Source: Ornithinimicrobium sufpigmenti
GTDB taxonomy: Bacteria > Actinomycetota > Actinomycetes > Actinomycetales > Dermatophilaceae
DNA length: 64,000 nt
NCBI RefSeq assembly: GCF_004322775.1
Contig: NZ_CP036403.1
Location: 2,728,001-2,792,000, forward strand
Reading direction: 5' to 3'
Both the position numbers and the translations under genes were made by a program. Positions 46,048 through 54,443 of this stretch are shown piece after piece. Positions within the stretch are counted from its first letter, which is position 1; each line of letters opens with the position of its first letter. Under the pieces are notes generated by a model. The model did not search any database. It saw only the letters and a program-made list of their open reading frames with translations, and had not been told where the DNA came from.

Positions 46048-47642
46048 TGACTGGCGCTGGTCCAGGCGGGCAGGTTCCACCACGGCCCGCCCTGCAGACC
46101 GTGCTCGTGCGGCTCGACCAGCGGCACGTCATACCCCTGCCAGACCCCTGCCCGGATGACGTAGTCATGACCCACGTAGGCCAGGAAGATCCACGGCAGA
46201 TCCTGGACGAGCAGCTCCTGGACCTCGGCGTAGGCCGCGTTTCGATCCGCCTTGTCCCGTGCGCTCCGGCCGGCCTCGAGAGCGGCGTCCATCCGTGGCG
46301 AGCGGTAGTCGCCCGGGTTGTCGAAACCGACCCCGGCCCGGGAGGAGTGCAGCAGCGGGTAGGTGGACAGGTCGGCGTCGTAGGGGTTGCCGGAGCCGTA
46401 GACCAGCGGGTCCTGGCTCATCCGCGGCTCGATCGCGTCCCACGACAAGCCGTCGGGCGTGACCTCGATCCCCAGCTCGCGGGCCTGGGCCTGCACGTCG
46501 AGGGCGATGTTCTGGCGCAGGGTGTCGCCGGCGGGGTACATGAGCGTCAGCTCGGCGCGCTGACCGTCACGGACCCGGGTGCCGTCGGCGCCCGCCTGCC
46601 ACCCGGCCTCCTCAAGAGCCGCCCGCGCCGCAGGGACGTCGGTGTCGACCTCGACGACGGAGGAGTACTCCGCGGCCTCGGGCGGGATCGGACCGTGCGC
46701 GGGCCGCCCAGAGCCGGCGAGAGCACCGTCGACGAGAGACTGCCGGTCCAGGCCGATGTTCAGGGCCTGCCGGACGGCCGGGTCGCCGGCGACCGGGTGC
46801 GCCTCGGGCATGATGATCGCGCGGAAGTCGCTGGTGTCGCGCCGCACCACCTCGAAGGCGTCGTCGCCCTCGAACCGGGCCAGCGCGGTGGCCGGGAGCA
46901 GCGCCCCGTCCGCCTCGCCCGACACCACCCTTGCCACGCGGGCCGCGTCGTCCTCGGCGAAGACGAAGGTGGCCCGGGCGACCTCGGCGCGCGGCCCCCA
47001 GTAGTCGTCGTGAGCTGTGAGCACCAGCCGGTCGCCGGGGCGGTAGGAGTCGATCGTGTAGGGGCCGGTGCCCACCACCTGTCCGCCGTCCAGGTCGCTG
47101 TCCGCTGCGACGACCCCCAGCACGGTGGCGACCGGGAAGGAGCCGTGCGGGTGCTCCAGGGTGAAGCGGACGGTGTGCTCGTCGACGGCCTCGACGGACG
47201 CCAGCGCCGTCAGGTCGGCCGCGACCGGGGAGCCGAGGTCAGGATCGAGCGCCGACTCGTAGGTGTAGACGACGTCGTCGGCCGTCAGCGGGGAGCCGTC
47301 GTGGAAGTGGACTCCCTCACGCAGCGTGTAGGTCCACGTCAGCCCGTCGTCGCTGACCTCGGGCAAGGACTCGGCGAGCAGCGGCTCGGGAGTGAGGTCT
47401 TCCCCGAGCCGGAGGAGGCCCTCGACCACCTTGCCGTCGCCCCAGCGTGCGTAGCCCAGCACCGGGTTGAGCGTGTCCGGCTCCGAGCCGAGGGCGATGA
47501 CGACCTCCTGCGCCGACCCCGATGCGGCCGGGAGGTCCATGGCTGCCTGCGGGGTGTCGACCCGGGTCGGGTCGACGCAGGCGCTGGTCAGCAGCCCGAC
47601 AGAGGCCAGCAGGAGGAGAGGCGTCCGTCGGGCGGTGGGCAT
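46044..47642 (-). CDS. ABC transporter substrate-binding lipoprotein (SBP family 5)
   Basis: 532 residues from ATG 47642. A lipobox LLTSAC ends the signal peptide at about residue 22. VIALGSEPDTLNPVLGYARW, LAESLPEVSDDGLTWTYTLR and GVHFHDGSPLTADDVVYTYE are the family 5 motifs, and GTGPYTIDSYRPGDRLVLTA follows. The family binds oligopeptides, nickel chelates or opines. It is first in the importer operon; the ligand cannot be read from sequence. Confidence 0.92.
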   Translation of the reverse strand: MPTARRTPLLLLASVGLLTSACVDPTRVDTPQAAMDLPAASGSAQEVVIALGSEPDTLNPVLGYARWGDGKVVEGLLRLGEDLTPEPLLAESLPEVSDDGLTWTYTLREGVHFHDGSPLTADDVVYTYESALDPDLGSPVAADLTALASVEAVDEHTVRFTLEHPHGSFPVATVLGVVAADSDLDGGQVVGTGPYTIDSYRPGDRLVLTAHDDYWGPRAEVARATFVFAEDDAARVARVVSGEADGALLPATALARFEGDDAFEVVRRDTSDFRAIIMPEAHPVAGDPAVRQALNIGLDRQSLVDGALAGSGRPAHGPIPPEAAEYSSVVEVDTDVPAARAALEEAGWQAGADGTRVRDGQRAELTLMYPAGDTLRQNIALDVQAQARELGIEVTPDGLSWDAIEPRMSQDPLVYGSGNPYDADLSTYPLLHSSRAGVGFDNPGDYRSPRMDAALEAGRSARDKADRNAAYAEVQELLVQDLPWIFLAYVGHDYVIRAGVWQGYDVPLVEPHEHGLQGGPWWNLPAWTSASQ

Positions 47643-47731
47643 GGGGTCGATGCTAAGGGGTGGGGACGCCCTCGCAGAGCACCCGGAAGGCACCGTGGAA
47701 GAGATCACGGTGCGGGTCTGTTGACGCCGTT

Positions 47732-48121
47732 ATGAGCACCGTAGAGCTGACCGCAGAGACCTTCGAGCAGACCGTGACCGGCAACGACATCGTCCTCGTG
47801 GACTGGTGGGCCGACTGGTGCGGCCCGTGCAAGATGTTCGCCCCGGTCTACGACCAGGCCTCGGCCCAGCACGAGGACGTCGTCTTCGGCAAGGTCGACA
47901 CCGAGGACCAGCAAGCGCTGGCCGCCAGCGCCGGGATCAGCTCGATCCCGACGATCATGGCGTTCAAGGAGGGCATGCTGGTCTTCAGCCAGGCCGGCGC
48001 GCTGCCCGCCCGTGACCTGGACTCGGTGATCACCCAGGTCAAGGAGCTGGACATGGACGAGGTCCGGGCCAAGGTGGCGGCTGCCCAGCAGGACGGCGAG
48101 AGCGGGGCCGGCCAGGCCTGA
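47732..48121 (+). CDS. Thioredoxin-family protein
   Basis: 129 residues from ATG 47732. The active site is DWWADWCGPCKMFAPVYDQA with the normal WCGPC at about 28-32, and the cis-proline is in GISSIPTIMAFKEG. The C-terminal tail of about 25 residues (EVRAKVAAAQQDGESG) goes beyond a minimal thioredoxin. It is divergent from the ABC binding-protein gene. A general disulfide reductase role is expected. Confidence 0.93.
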   Translation: MSTVELTAETFEQTVTGNDIVLVDWWADWCGPCKMFAPVYDQASAQHEDVVFGKVDTEDQQALAASAGISSIPTIMAFKEGMLVFSQAGALPARDLDSVITQVKELDMDEVRAKVAAAQQDGESGAGQA

Positions 48122-48148
48122 GGGCCACCCGGCACACGTCATACCCCG

Positions 48149-48170
48149 GACGGCGGATGAGCCTGCCGTC
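48149..48170 (+). terminator. Possible hairpin terminator after the thioredoxin gene
   Basis: GACGGC and GCCGTC pair, extended by a G-U and a G-C pair, 28 bp after the thioredoxin stop. There is no T-run, so this is a weak call. Confidence 0.4.
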
Positions 48171-48177
48171 GGCTAAC

Positions 48178-48215
48178 GGGACGCGGGTACAGCACGGGGG
48201 TCAAGGGGACGCGGG
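48178..48215. repeat. Direct repeat GGGACGCGGG upstream of the lipoprotein gene
   Basis: GGGACGCGGG occurs at 48178-48187 and 48206-48215, 28 bp apart, and 52 bp before the next start. It could be a regulator site or chance in GC-rich DNA. Confidence 0.35.
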
Positions 48216-48266
48216 GGTCGACTTGCGCAGCCTGCCCCTGTGCACCAACCGCTGCGAAAGGACCGC

Positions 48267-49085
48267 ATGATCACCGCTCGCCGAAGGATGACCCTGACCG
48301 CCGGAGTCGCCAGCCTTGCCCTCTTCGGGCTGGCCGGGTGCTCCAGCGACGACACTGAGGAGCCCACCACCCCGGCCGTCCAGGAAGAGCAGCAGGACAC
48401 CGGGACCGAGCCCACGGAGGACCCGGCTGCCCAGACCGCCGCCGAGGACACCGCAGACAACACCGCCGACGATGTGGCCGACGCCACCGAGCCGGCCGGT
48501 GGCACGGGCACCGAGGACACGACCGAGGAGCCCGCTGCCGGCAGCGGCGACTACACGACCGCGCCCTGGGCGGAGCCGGTGACGGACGTCGGTGAGCTCC
48601 TCACGACCGTCGAGCTCGGCGACGTCGTGGTCGAGGTCTTCCAGGTCGGTGTCACCCAGGCGACCAAGACCGGCGGGTTCGTCGACCCGGAGGAGAACGA
48701 GCCCATCATCGACGTGGGCGACGACATCGTCTTCGTCAACTACGTCGTCACCAACCATGGTGACCCGCTCGACCTCGGCTCCACGCTGGTCGATGTCAGC
48801 CCCCGCTACGAGGACTGGCCGTACATGCAGGGGATGGACTCCATCACCGACTTCGAGCTGACGGAGGAGATGGGGGTCAACAGGACCGCCATCGCGCCGG
48901 GCGACATGCCCGACCCGATCATCTACACGCTGGGCACCGGGGAGAGCTTCTCCGTGGGTGACAACTTCCATCACCAGCCCGGGTCTGCCATCACCTTCGC
49001 GGCCCGCTACACCCCCGTCGACGACGAGGGCGAGCTGCTGCACGAGGAGCGCATCGAGACCGAGGCGTCCGCGACGATCGAGTGA
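48267..49085 (+). CDS. Acidic secreted lipoprotein of unknown function
   Basis: 272 residues from ATG 48267, with GAAAGGA 6 bp upstream. The signal peptide ends in the lipobox LFGLAGC. Residues about 30-95 are a Thr/Glu/Asp/Ala-rich disordered linker; the folded part (VELGDVVVEVFQVGVTQATK, DDIVFVNYVVTNHGDP) resembles the immunoglobulin-like DUF4352 type found in many Gram-positive lipoproteins. No catalytic residues are visible. A strong terminator follows. Confidence 0.8.
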   Translation: MITARRRMTLTAGVASLALFGLAGCSSDDTEEPTTPAVQEEQQDTGTEPTEDPAAQTAAEDTADNTADDVADATEPAGGTGTEDTTEEPAAGSGDYTTAPWAEPVTDVGELLTTVELGDVVVEVFQVGVTQATKTGGFVDPEENEPIIDVGDDIVFVNYVVTNHGDPLDLGSTLVDVSPRYEDWPYMQGMDSITDFELTEEMGVNRTAIAPGDMPDPIIYTLGTGESFSVGDNFHHQPGSAITFAARYTPVDDEGELLHEERIETEASATIE

Positions 49086-49142
49086 CCCAGGCCCGGGCCC
49101 GCGCAGCAGCATCGTGCGCGGACCTCGGAGCCCACGACACCA

Positions 49143-49176
49143 CGACGCCCCGCCACCTCCTGGTGGCGGGGCGTCG
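49143..49176 (+). terminator. 15-bp perfect hairpin terminator after the lipoprotein gene
   Basis: CGACGCCCCGCCACC (49143-49157) and GGTGGCGGGGCGTCG (49162-49176) pair without mismatch around a TCCT loop, 58 bp after the lipoprotein stop. It separates that gene from the CNNM leader, so the CNNM transcript needs its own promoter. Confidence 0.85.
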
Positions 49177-49215
49177 CCGTCTGTGGTGTGAGCAGGGTCG
49201 TCTCGCGCCGGGAGC

Positions 49216-49325
49216 TGTGCTCGCGGAAAGACTCAGTGCACCGGACGCTGGGCCATGTGGTTCCATGCGCTTGTCTGCCCCTGGTGGGAACGTCCCCGCC
49301 CGCGTAGACGTTGCAGCCGAGCACA
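49216..49325 (+). ncRNA. Candidate structured leader RNA (riboswitch-like) upstream of CNNM/CorC genes
   Basis: A closing stem pairs TGTGCTCG (49216-49223) with CGAGCACA (49318-49325), 8 bp. Inside are a 7-bp hairpin (49232-49238 with 49246-49252, including two G-U pairs and a U-G), a weak 4-bp CATG/CATG hairpin (49254-49267), and a two-part hairpin: GTCT/AGAC (49273-49276, 49306-49309) around GGTGGG/CCCGCC (49283-49288, 49295-49300). It does not match the M-box or yybP-ykoY consensus as I know them. Pairings were found by eye; folding and conservation are untested. Confidence 0.5.
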
Positions 49326-49354
49326 CCATTTCGACACCCAGGAGCAAGACAGCG

Positions 49355-49426
49355 ATGCCTTCTGCAGGAGCAGACCACACCGACGATAGGCCGGGCCGAC
49401 CTCCCGTGGAGGTGGGCCCGCGATGA
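49355..49426 (+). CDS. Proline-rich leader peptide (uORF) of the CNNM operon
   Basis: A 23-codon frame starts ATG 49355, with GGAG at 49341-49344 ten bases upstream, and encodes MPSAGADHTDDRPGRPPVEV followed by GPR. Five prolines include a PP pair, and an acidic DD precedes RPGRPP. Its TGA overlaps the CNNM ATG as ATGA, so ribosomes ending here can start the next gene. The hairpin that hides the CNNM ribosome-binding site lies inside this frame, so translating it must open that hairpin. The plan recalls enterobacterial mgtL-type leaders; homology is not implied. Confidence 0.55.
   Translation: MPSAGADHTDDRPGRPPVEVGPR
49393..49419 (+). promoter_or_regulatory. Hairpin sequestering the CNNM ribosome-binding site
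   Basis: ACCTCC pairs with GGAGGT (49408-49413) across a CGT loop, and the outer GGGCC pairs with GGCCC after one G-G mismatch: 11 bp in all. GGAGGT is the Shine-Dalgarno sequence of the CNNM gene, 9 nt before its ATG at 49423. While folded it should block initiation. Confidence 0.65.
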
Positions 49427-50862
49427 CGATCGTCCTCTCCCTGCTCCTGGGTGTGCTGGTGGTGCTGGCCATCACGGCCGCCACCGGCTACTTCGTGGCG
49501 CAGGAGTTCGCGTACATGGCCGTGGACCGCTCCCGGCTCAGCGCTCGAGCGGAGGCTGGTGACCCGGTCGCCGCGCGGGCGCTCGCGGTGACGAAGCGGA
49601 CGTCGTTCATGCTCTCCGGTGCTCAGCTCGGCATCACCGTCACCGGTCTACTGGTCGGGTATGTCGCCGAGCCGCTCATCGGGTCCGCTTTCGGTCAGAT
49701 GCTGGGCGGGGTGGGCGTGCCCGCCGGTGTGGGCGTCGCGATCGGTACGGTCCTGGCCCTGCTCTTCGCGACCGTGGTCCAGATGGTGTTCGGAGAGCTG
49801 TTCCCCAAGAACCTCGCGATCGCCCGGCCGGAGCCGCTGGCCCGTGGGCTGTCGCGGACCACGATCATCTACCTCAAGGTCTTCGGCTGGCTGATCTGGA
49901 TCTTCGACCAGTCCTCCAACCTGCTGCTCAAGGCGCTGGGCATCGAGCCCGTGCACGACGTGGAGCACTCTGCGACGGCCCGGGACCTGGAGCACATCGT
50001 CGCCGACTCCCGCGACAGCGGCGACCTGCCCGACGAGCTGTCCGACCTGCTGGACCGCATCCTCGACTTCCCCACCCGCGACGTCGGGCACGCGATGATC
50101 CCGCGGTCGCGGGTCGACACGGTCCGCGAGACCGACTCGCTCACGCACGTCCGGTCCCTGATGGCCACCGGGCACTCCCGCTATCCGGTCCTGTCGGCGG
50201 ACGGTGAGGACGTGGTGGGCATGGTGGAGATCCACGAGGTCATGGCGGCAGCCAAGACTGCTGGTGCCGACGGTGCCGACGTCACGGTCGCCGACCTGCA
50301 ACGGCCCGCGCTGGTGCTGCCCGAGTCCATGACGCTGCCCAACGCGACGCGGGAGCTGGCCGAGTTCCAGAACCAGATGGCCTGCGTCATCGACGAGTAC
50401 GGCGGCTTCACCGGCATCCTCACCCTGGAGGACCTGGCCGAGGAGATCGTCGGCGAGATCACCGACGAGCACGACCAGCACCCCGACGTCGTCCCGGACG
50501 ACGATGACGGGGTGTGGGTCATGGGCGGTGACGTCCATGTCGACGAGATCGAGCGGGCACTGAACCACGACCTCCCCCGGGGCGACTACGAGACCATCGC
50601 CGGCCTGGTCATCACCGAGCACGGCGACCTGCCGGAACCTGGGCTGCGCCTGTCCGTCGAGCTGCCGCCAGACCCTGCGGACCTGGTGCACGACGAGCCA
50701 CGGCAACGGCACCTGCAGATCGAGGTGCTGGAGATCGAACGCCATGTCCCCGCACTCGTGCGCCTGACCATCCTCGAGGACGGCCCCACCAACCCGGACC
50801 GGAGCACCCAGGACGCCGCTGCGGATGGACCCACCGACGAGACCCCCAAGGATGACCGATGA
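49423..50862 (+). CDS. CNNM/CorC-type membrane protein (DUF21-CBS-CorC_HlyC)
   Basis: 479 residues. Four hydrophobic helices of the DUF21 domain span about 1-150, with the conserved VFGELFPKNLAIARPEPLA near 125. A CBS pair covers about 205-335 (RDVGHAMIPRSRVDTV, SRYPVL, CVIDEYGGFTGILTLEDLAE), and a CorC_HlyC acidic domain follows to about 430. The family is tied to Mg2+ (and Co2+) efflux or transport and Mg resistance. It overlaps the second CNNM gene by 4 nt, so both are one unit. Confidence 0.93.
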   Translation: MTIVLSLLLGVLVVLAITAATGYFVAQEFAYMAVDRSRLSARAEAGDPVAARALAVTKRTSFMLSGAQLGITVTGLLVGYVAEPLIGSAFGQMLGGVGVPAGVGVAIGTVLALLFATVVQMVFGELFPKNLAIARPEPLARGLSRTTIIYLKVFGWLIWIFDQSSNLLLKALGIEPVHDVEHSATARDLEHIVADSRDSGDLPDELSDLLDRILDFPTRDVGHAMIPRSRVDTVRETDSLTHVRSLMATGHSRYPVLSADGEDVVGMVEIHEVMAAAKTAGADGADVTVADLQRPALVLPESMTLPNATRELAEFQNQMACVIDEYGGFTGILTLEDLAEEIVGEITDEHDQHPDVVPDDDDGVWVMGGDVHVDEIERALNHDLPRGDYETIAGLVITEHGDLPEPGLRLSVELPPDPADLVHDEPRQRHLQIEVLEIERHVPALVRLTILEDGPTNPDRSTQDAAADGPTDETPKDDR

Positions 50863-51875
50863 ACAACCCGTGGATCGTGCTGGTGGCCACGGTGCTGCTG
50901 ATCGCGCTGAGCGCCTTCTTCGTCGCAGCCGAGTTCGCCCTCATCTCGGCCAAGCGCCACCGCCTGGAGGACGCAGCCCCCAACAGCCGCTCGGCCCGTG
51001 CCGCGCTGCGCAGCTCCTCCGAGCTCACGCTGCTGCTGGCCGGGTCGCAGCTGGGCATCACCGTCTGCACCCTGGCACTCGGGGCCATCACCAAGCCGGC
51101 CGTGCATTACGCCCTGACCCCTGCCTTCGAGGGTTGGGGCCTGCCGTACTGGGTCGCTGACACCGCCGGCTTCGTGCTCGCCCTGGTGATCGTGACCTTC
51201 CTGCACCTGGTCGTCGGGGAGATGGCGCCGAAGTCGTGGGCGATCGCCCACCCGGAGAAGTCCGCCACCCTCCTGGCGATCCCGATGCGGGCGTTCATGT
51301 GGGCCTTCCGGCCGCTCCTGCGGATCCTCAACGAGTCCGCGAACTGGTGTCTGCGCCGGATCGGCGTGGAACCGGTCAACGCGGTCAGCAGCGGCCAGAA
51401 CCCCGACGACCTGCGGCACCTGGTCGAGCACTCGGTCAACGTCGGAGCTCTCGACGTCGGTTACTCGGCGCAGTTCTCGGGCGCCCTTGAGCTGCAGACC
51501 CTCACCGTCCGGGACCTCGTTCCGCTCGACGGCGACCCGACCGCAGTCCCGGTCGGCTCCACCGCCGTCCAGGTCCAGGAGGCCTCGCTGCGCTCGGGAC
51601 ACCGACGGGTCCTCGTGGGGTCGGCCGACGACATCGTCGGGGTGGTCCACGTCCGCGACACCCTCGAGGTGGCGGACAGCACCCCTGTGAACGGCCTCAT
51701 GCGCGCGCCCTACCTCGTCGGTGCGGACGCCGCCGTGTATGCCGCCGTGTCCGAGATGCGCGAGACCGGCAACCAGCTCGCCCTGGTCACCGACGACGGC
51801 AAGGTCGTGGGTGTCGTCACCCTCGCCGACCTCCTCGCCCGCCTCTTCCCCCAGGTAGCGGGCACCGCTGTGTGA
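50859..51875 (+). CDS. CNNM/CorC-type membrane protein, short paralogue
   Basis: 338 residues. The DUF21 domain has helices at about 5-25, 55-80 and 95-120 and the motif VVGEMAPKSWAIAHPEKSA. A CBS pair follows (VRDLVPLDGDPTAVPV, LALVTDDGKVVGVVTLADLL). The CorC_HlyC domain present in the upstream paralogue is missing. The ATGA overlap with that gene suggests that the two form a heteromeric transporter, a common arrangement in actinobacteria. Confidence 0.92.
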   Translation: MNNPWIVLVATVLLIALSAFFVAAEFALISAKRHRLEDAAPNSRSARAALRSSSELTLLLAGSQLGITVCTLALGAITKPAVHYALTPAFEGWGLPYWVADTAGFVLALVIVTFLHLVVGEMAPKSWAIAHPEKSATLLAIPMRAFMWAFRPLLRILNESANWCLRRIGVEPVNAVSSGQNPDDLRHLVEHSVNVGALDVGYSAQFSGALELQTLTVRDLVPLDGDPTAVPVGSTAVQVQEASLRSGHRRVLVGSADDIVGVVHVRDTLEVADSTPVNGLMRAPYLVGADAAVYAAVSEMRETGNQLALVTDDGKVVGVVTLADLLARLFPQVAGTAV

Positions 51876-52079
51876 ATCCGCTGCCGGTAGGCACCCCAGT
51901 CTGCTCTCACTAGCCCAGGGGCTGGAGCGACCGCGTTTCTCGTCTCGGCCCCGATGTCGGTCCGCGTCCTGGCAGCCTGATCAGCACTCGGAGGTCACCG
52001 AACTCAACCTCTCCGCGTGCTGGCACGTTGATGAGATGAGTGCCCACCGCGGGCCTCGTGAAGGACACGGTGAGGTGAG

Positions 52080-52580
52080 ATGAAGAAGGACGTGGAGGAG
52101 GAGTTCGCGGACTTCGTCCGTGGCGTGTCTCCGCGGCTGCTGACCTCTGCGTGGATGCTCAGCGGTGACCCGCACGTCGCAGAGGAGCTGGTGCAAGAGT
52201 CGTTGGTGCGGGTGTATGTCCACTGGCGGCGGGCGAAGGCGGACAACCCGCTCGCCTACACCCGCCGGGTGCTGGTCAATCTGCATACCGACCGGTGGCG
52301 CAAGCGCCGGCGTGAGGTCTTGACCGACACGGTGCCCGAGATCGACCCCTCGCCTGGCCATGGCCAGCGGGTTGACCTGGCGCTGGACCTCGTCCGTGCC
52401 CTGCACGCCTTGCCGCGCCGAGAGCGTGAGTGTGTGGTGTTGCGGCACTACCTGGACCTGTCCGAGAAGGACACCGCTGCCACGCTCGGTGTCGCGGTCG
52501 GCACGGTCAAGAGCTCTACTTCCCGCGGGCTGGCCGCGTTGCGTGCCGCCCTGACGCAAGGAGAACCGAACCATGTCTGA
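52080..52580 (+). CDS. ECF sigma factor, SigE-type family
   Basis: 166 residues. Region 2 includes WMLSGDPHVAEELVQESLVR and VHWRRAKADNPLAYTRRVLV; region 4 includes LHALPRRERECVVLRHYLDL and VAVGTVKSSTSRGLAALRA. This matches the actinobacterial SigE-family ECF group that lacks a ZAS anti-sigma factor. The next gene overlaps it by 8 nt, and is probably the cognate membrane anti-sigma or sensor. No target promoter can be named. Confidence 0.92.
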   Translation: MKKDVEEEFADFVRGVSPRLLTSAWMLSGDPHVAEELVQESLVRVYVHWRRAKADNPLAYTRRVLVNLHTDRWRKRRREVLTDTVPEIDPSPGHGQRVDLALDLVRALHALPRRERECVVLRHYLDLSEKDTAATLGVAVGTVKSSTSRGLAALRAALTQGEPNHV

Positions 52581-54021
52581 ACCTCTCGACAACTCCGTCC
52601 TGGACCTGCTGGACCGGGCCGATGAACTCGCGCCCGCCATGTCTGTGGACCCGGGTGCGGTCCTGGCTGTAGGACGCCGCCGTCGGGTGCGCCGGCGAGG
52701 CGTGTCGGCCGCCACCGGAGTCGGAGCAATGGCTCTGGTCGGCGCGCTGTGGCTTGGCGGACCGCTGAACCCGTTCGCGCCGACCGACCTGACCGGGGAC
52801 ATGGTGCCGGCGTCCATCAGCTGGCAGGAGGGCGTGGAGGTCCACCTGTTCGACAACTCCCCCAACCCGGTACACGAGGCAGGCCGAACACACTGGACGG
52901 GCACGCTGCGCAGCGGAGAAGGAGACGCCGCCCCAGAACTCGTCCTGACCCGCGACGGTGAACAGCTGGAACCGATCGCCGCGCAAGAGGGTCCTGGCGA
53001 CGTGCTCGTCTTCACCGTCGACGGCTTGACCGTAGCCGCGTGGCAGTCACCCCCCGGCAGCCGCGGCGAATCTCCGTTGTGGGCGCCAGGTGTCTTTGCC
53101 AGCCAGGGCAGCGCGGTCGAGATCGACGGCGCTCAGCTTCACTACGCGGCGGCCGAGATCGTCCCTGGAGCCAGTGGTGAGCTGGAGGAGCTCTACTGGT
53201 TCACCGACGATGCCGCCTACGCCGCAAGCGGGACGCCCGTGGCCAGCACCGTCCTCACGGCGGGCGATGTGCAGGCTCTCATCATGGTGGACGAGGAGAA
53301 GCAGGCGTGGGGCACGGTCGACGTCGGACGCCCGGTCGGTCTGATCCACGTCGAACGCCTGGTCTCCGGTGCGGGCTCGAGCGGATGGATGGGCGAGGAC
53401 GTCACCGCAACAAGCGTCGGTGTCCTGCCGCAGCATGCGTCGGCGCCGACCGCGGACCTGCAGACGACGGTGCTCGCGCAGGCCCAGCTGGGGACCCGTA
53501 CTGTCGTCCTGGCCGCCGACCCCACGCTGATCACCGGACCGCCGTCGATCCGCTACCAGGCCGGAGGCGAGACCCACGTCCTGGAGAACTATGTCCAGAA
53601 CGACACGCGCACCCTGGATGTCGGCACCGTCCAGCTGCTGGTCACTGCCCAGCCCACAGCGCTAGAACTTCGACTCGGTGAGAAGTTCACCCTGATCCCC
53701 GTCGAGGACCTGGAGAACCGGCACGCTCTGACCGCACCCGTCAAGGGCGGCCAGGTCGTCATCGTCCCCGGCTGGGAGCCGGACGTGACAGCCGAGGACA
53801 TCCGTGTCCTGGTCGGGACCGACATGGAAGAGCGCTGGGTAGAGGTCACGTCCGCCCACATCGACGCCCTCTTCGACGGCCGACCACTCGTCGTGCTCGG
53901 ACTGGACGACGACGCGCTCGAGGACGAAGAGAAGGTGCGCGGCGTAGGGGTCGACGCCACCGATGCCGGAACTGTCCCTTACCGCCTCGATGACGTCACC
54001 CCGCTCGAGACGGACCTCTAA
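52573..54021 (+). CDS. Single-span membrane protein, probable anti-sigma/sensor partner of the ECF factor
   Basis: 482 residues. Residues 1-43 are cytoplasmic (NSVLDLLDRADELAPAMSVD, then GRRRRVRRRG), one helix spans about 44-62 (GVSAATGVGAMALVGALWLG), and a 420-residue beta-rich acidic domain should be outside the membrane. No HxxxCxxC zinc anti-sigma motif is present. The 8-nt overlap and topology suggest that it holds the sigma factor at the membrane; the external domain is not one I recognise. Confidence 0.7.
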   Translation: MSEPLDNSVLDLLDRADELAPAMSVDPGAVLAVGRRRRVRRRGVSAATGVGAMALVGALWLGGPLNPFAPTDLTGDMVPASISWQEGVEVHLFDNSPNPVHEAGRTHWTGTLRSGEGDAAPELVLTRDGEQLEPIAAQEGPGDVLVFTVDGLTVAAWQSPPGSRGESPLWAPGVFASQGSAVEIDGAQLHYAAAEIVPGASGELEELYWFTDDAAYAASGTPVASTVLTAGDVQALIMVDEEKQAWGTVDVGRPVGLIHVERLVSGAGSSGWMGEDVTATSVGVLPQHASAPTADLQTTVLAQAQLGTRTVVLAADPTLITGPPSIRYQAGGETHVLENYVQNDTRTLDVGTVQLLVTAQPTALELRLGEKFTLIPVEDLENRHALTAPVKGGQVVIVPGWEPDVTAEDIRVLVGTDMEERWVEVTSAHIDALFDGRPLVVLGLDDDALEDEEKVRGVGVDATDAGTVPYRLDDVTPLETDL

Positions 54022-54262
54022 CCTTCCCCGGCAGGCATCGGCCGTTGCGGCCGGCGTCAGCCACTGTGCAGGCTGCTGCGCGCCACCGGACGTTGACGTG
54101 CGACAACCGGCACAGCGTGAGACACGGAAGTGGAGGTGGCGGGAATCTCCTCGCCAAGGCGCTGAACAGCGTCTTTGCTAGTTTCTGCTTACCCGTGTCA
54201 GTCCTGTGTCAGGTTCAGGTGGCCTGGTTCCCGCACGCGCGGTCGAGCCGGAAGAGCCGTCG
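54022..54262. other. Non-coding stretch after the anti-sigma gene
   Basis: No credible gene is visible. It contains a short GGCCG-TTG-CGGCC hairpin at 54040-54052 that may end the sigma operon. On the minus strand the last part continues the decayed nucleotidyltransferase in a second frame. Confidence 0.4.
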
Positions 54263-54439
54263 TCACCACATCGACGCGGCGCCCCACGACCTCGCTGACT
54301 CCTCGCTCATGCCTGCCACGCGCAGCAGGGGGGTCCCAGCGTCGGGCAGCAGGTCCACGAGAGGGTCGAGGTCGCTGTCCGCGCTGGCGTCGCTTCGGGT
54401 CACCGAGCCGAACGGTCTTCGCGTCGCGAAGTCGTGCAT
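54263..54439 (-). pseudogene. Decayed, frameshifted minimal nucleotidyltransferase (MNT/MntA-like) fragment
   Basis: The minus-strand frame from 54439 reads MHDFATRRPFGSVTRSDASA followed by DSDLDPLVDL, clearly the GSxxR...DSDxD nucleotidyltransferase motif of MNT proteins. About 40 codons later the frame drifts to a stop, while the missing continuation (EVVGRRVDVVT) is found in a different frame at about 54259-54290. The region before the motif is also shortened. A single frameshift near 54285-54300 explains it. It follows relE by 4 bp. Confidence 0.65.
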
Positions 54440-54443
54440 TCGC

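Noticed and set aside
49177..49422. Known Mg2+ (M-box) or Mn2+ (yybP-ykoY) riboswitch upstream of the CNNM gene
   Set aside because: The conserved blocks I know for these classes, such as GGTGAGGCTCC of the M-box, are absent; the leader is reported as an unclassified candidate instead.
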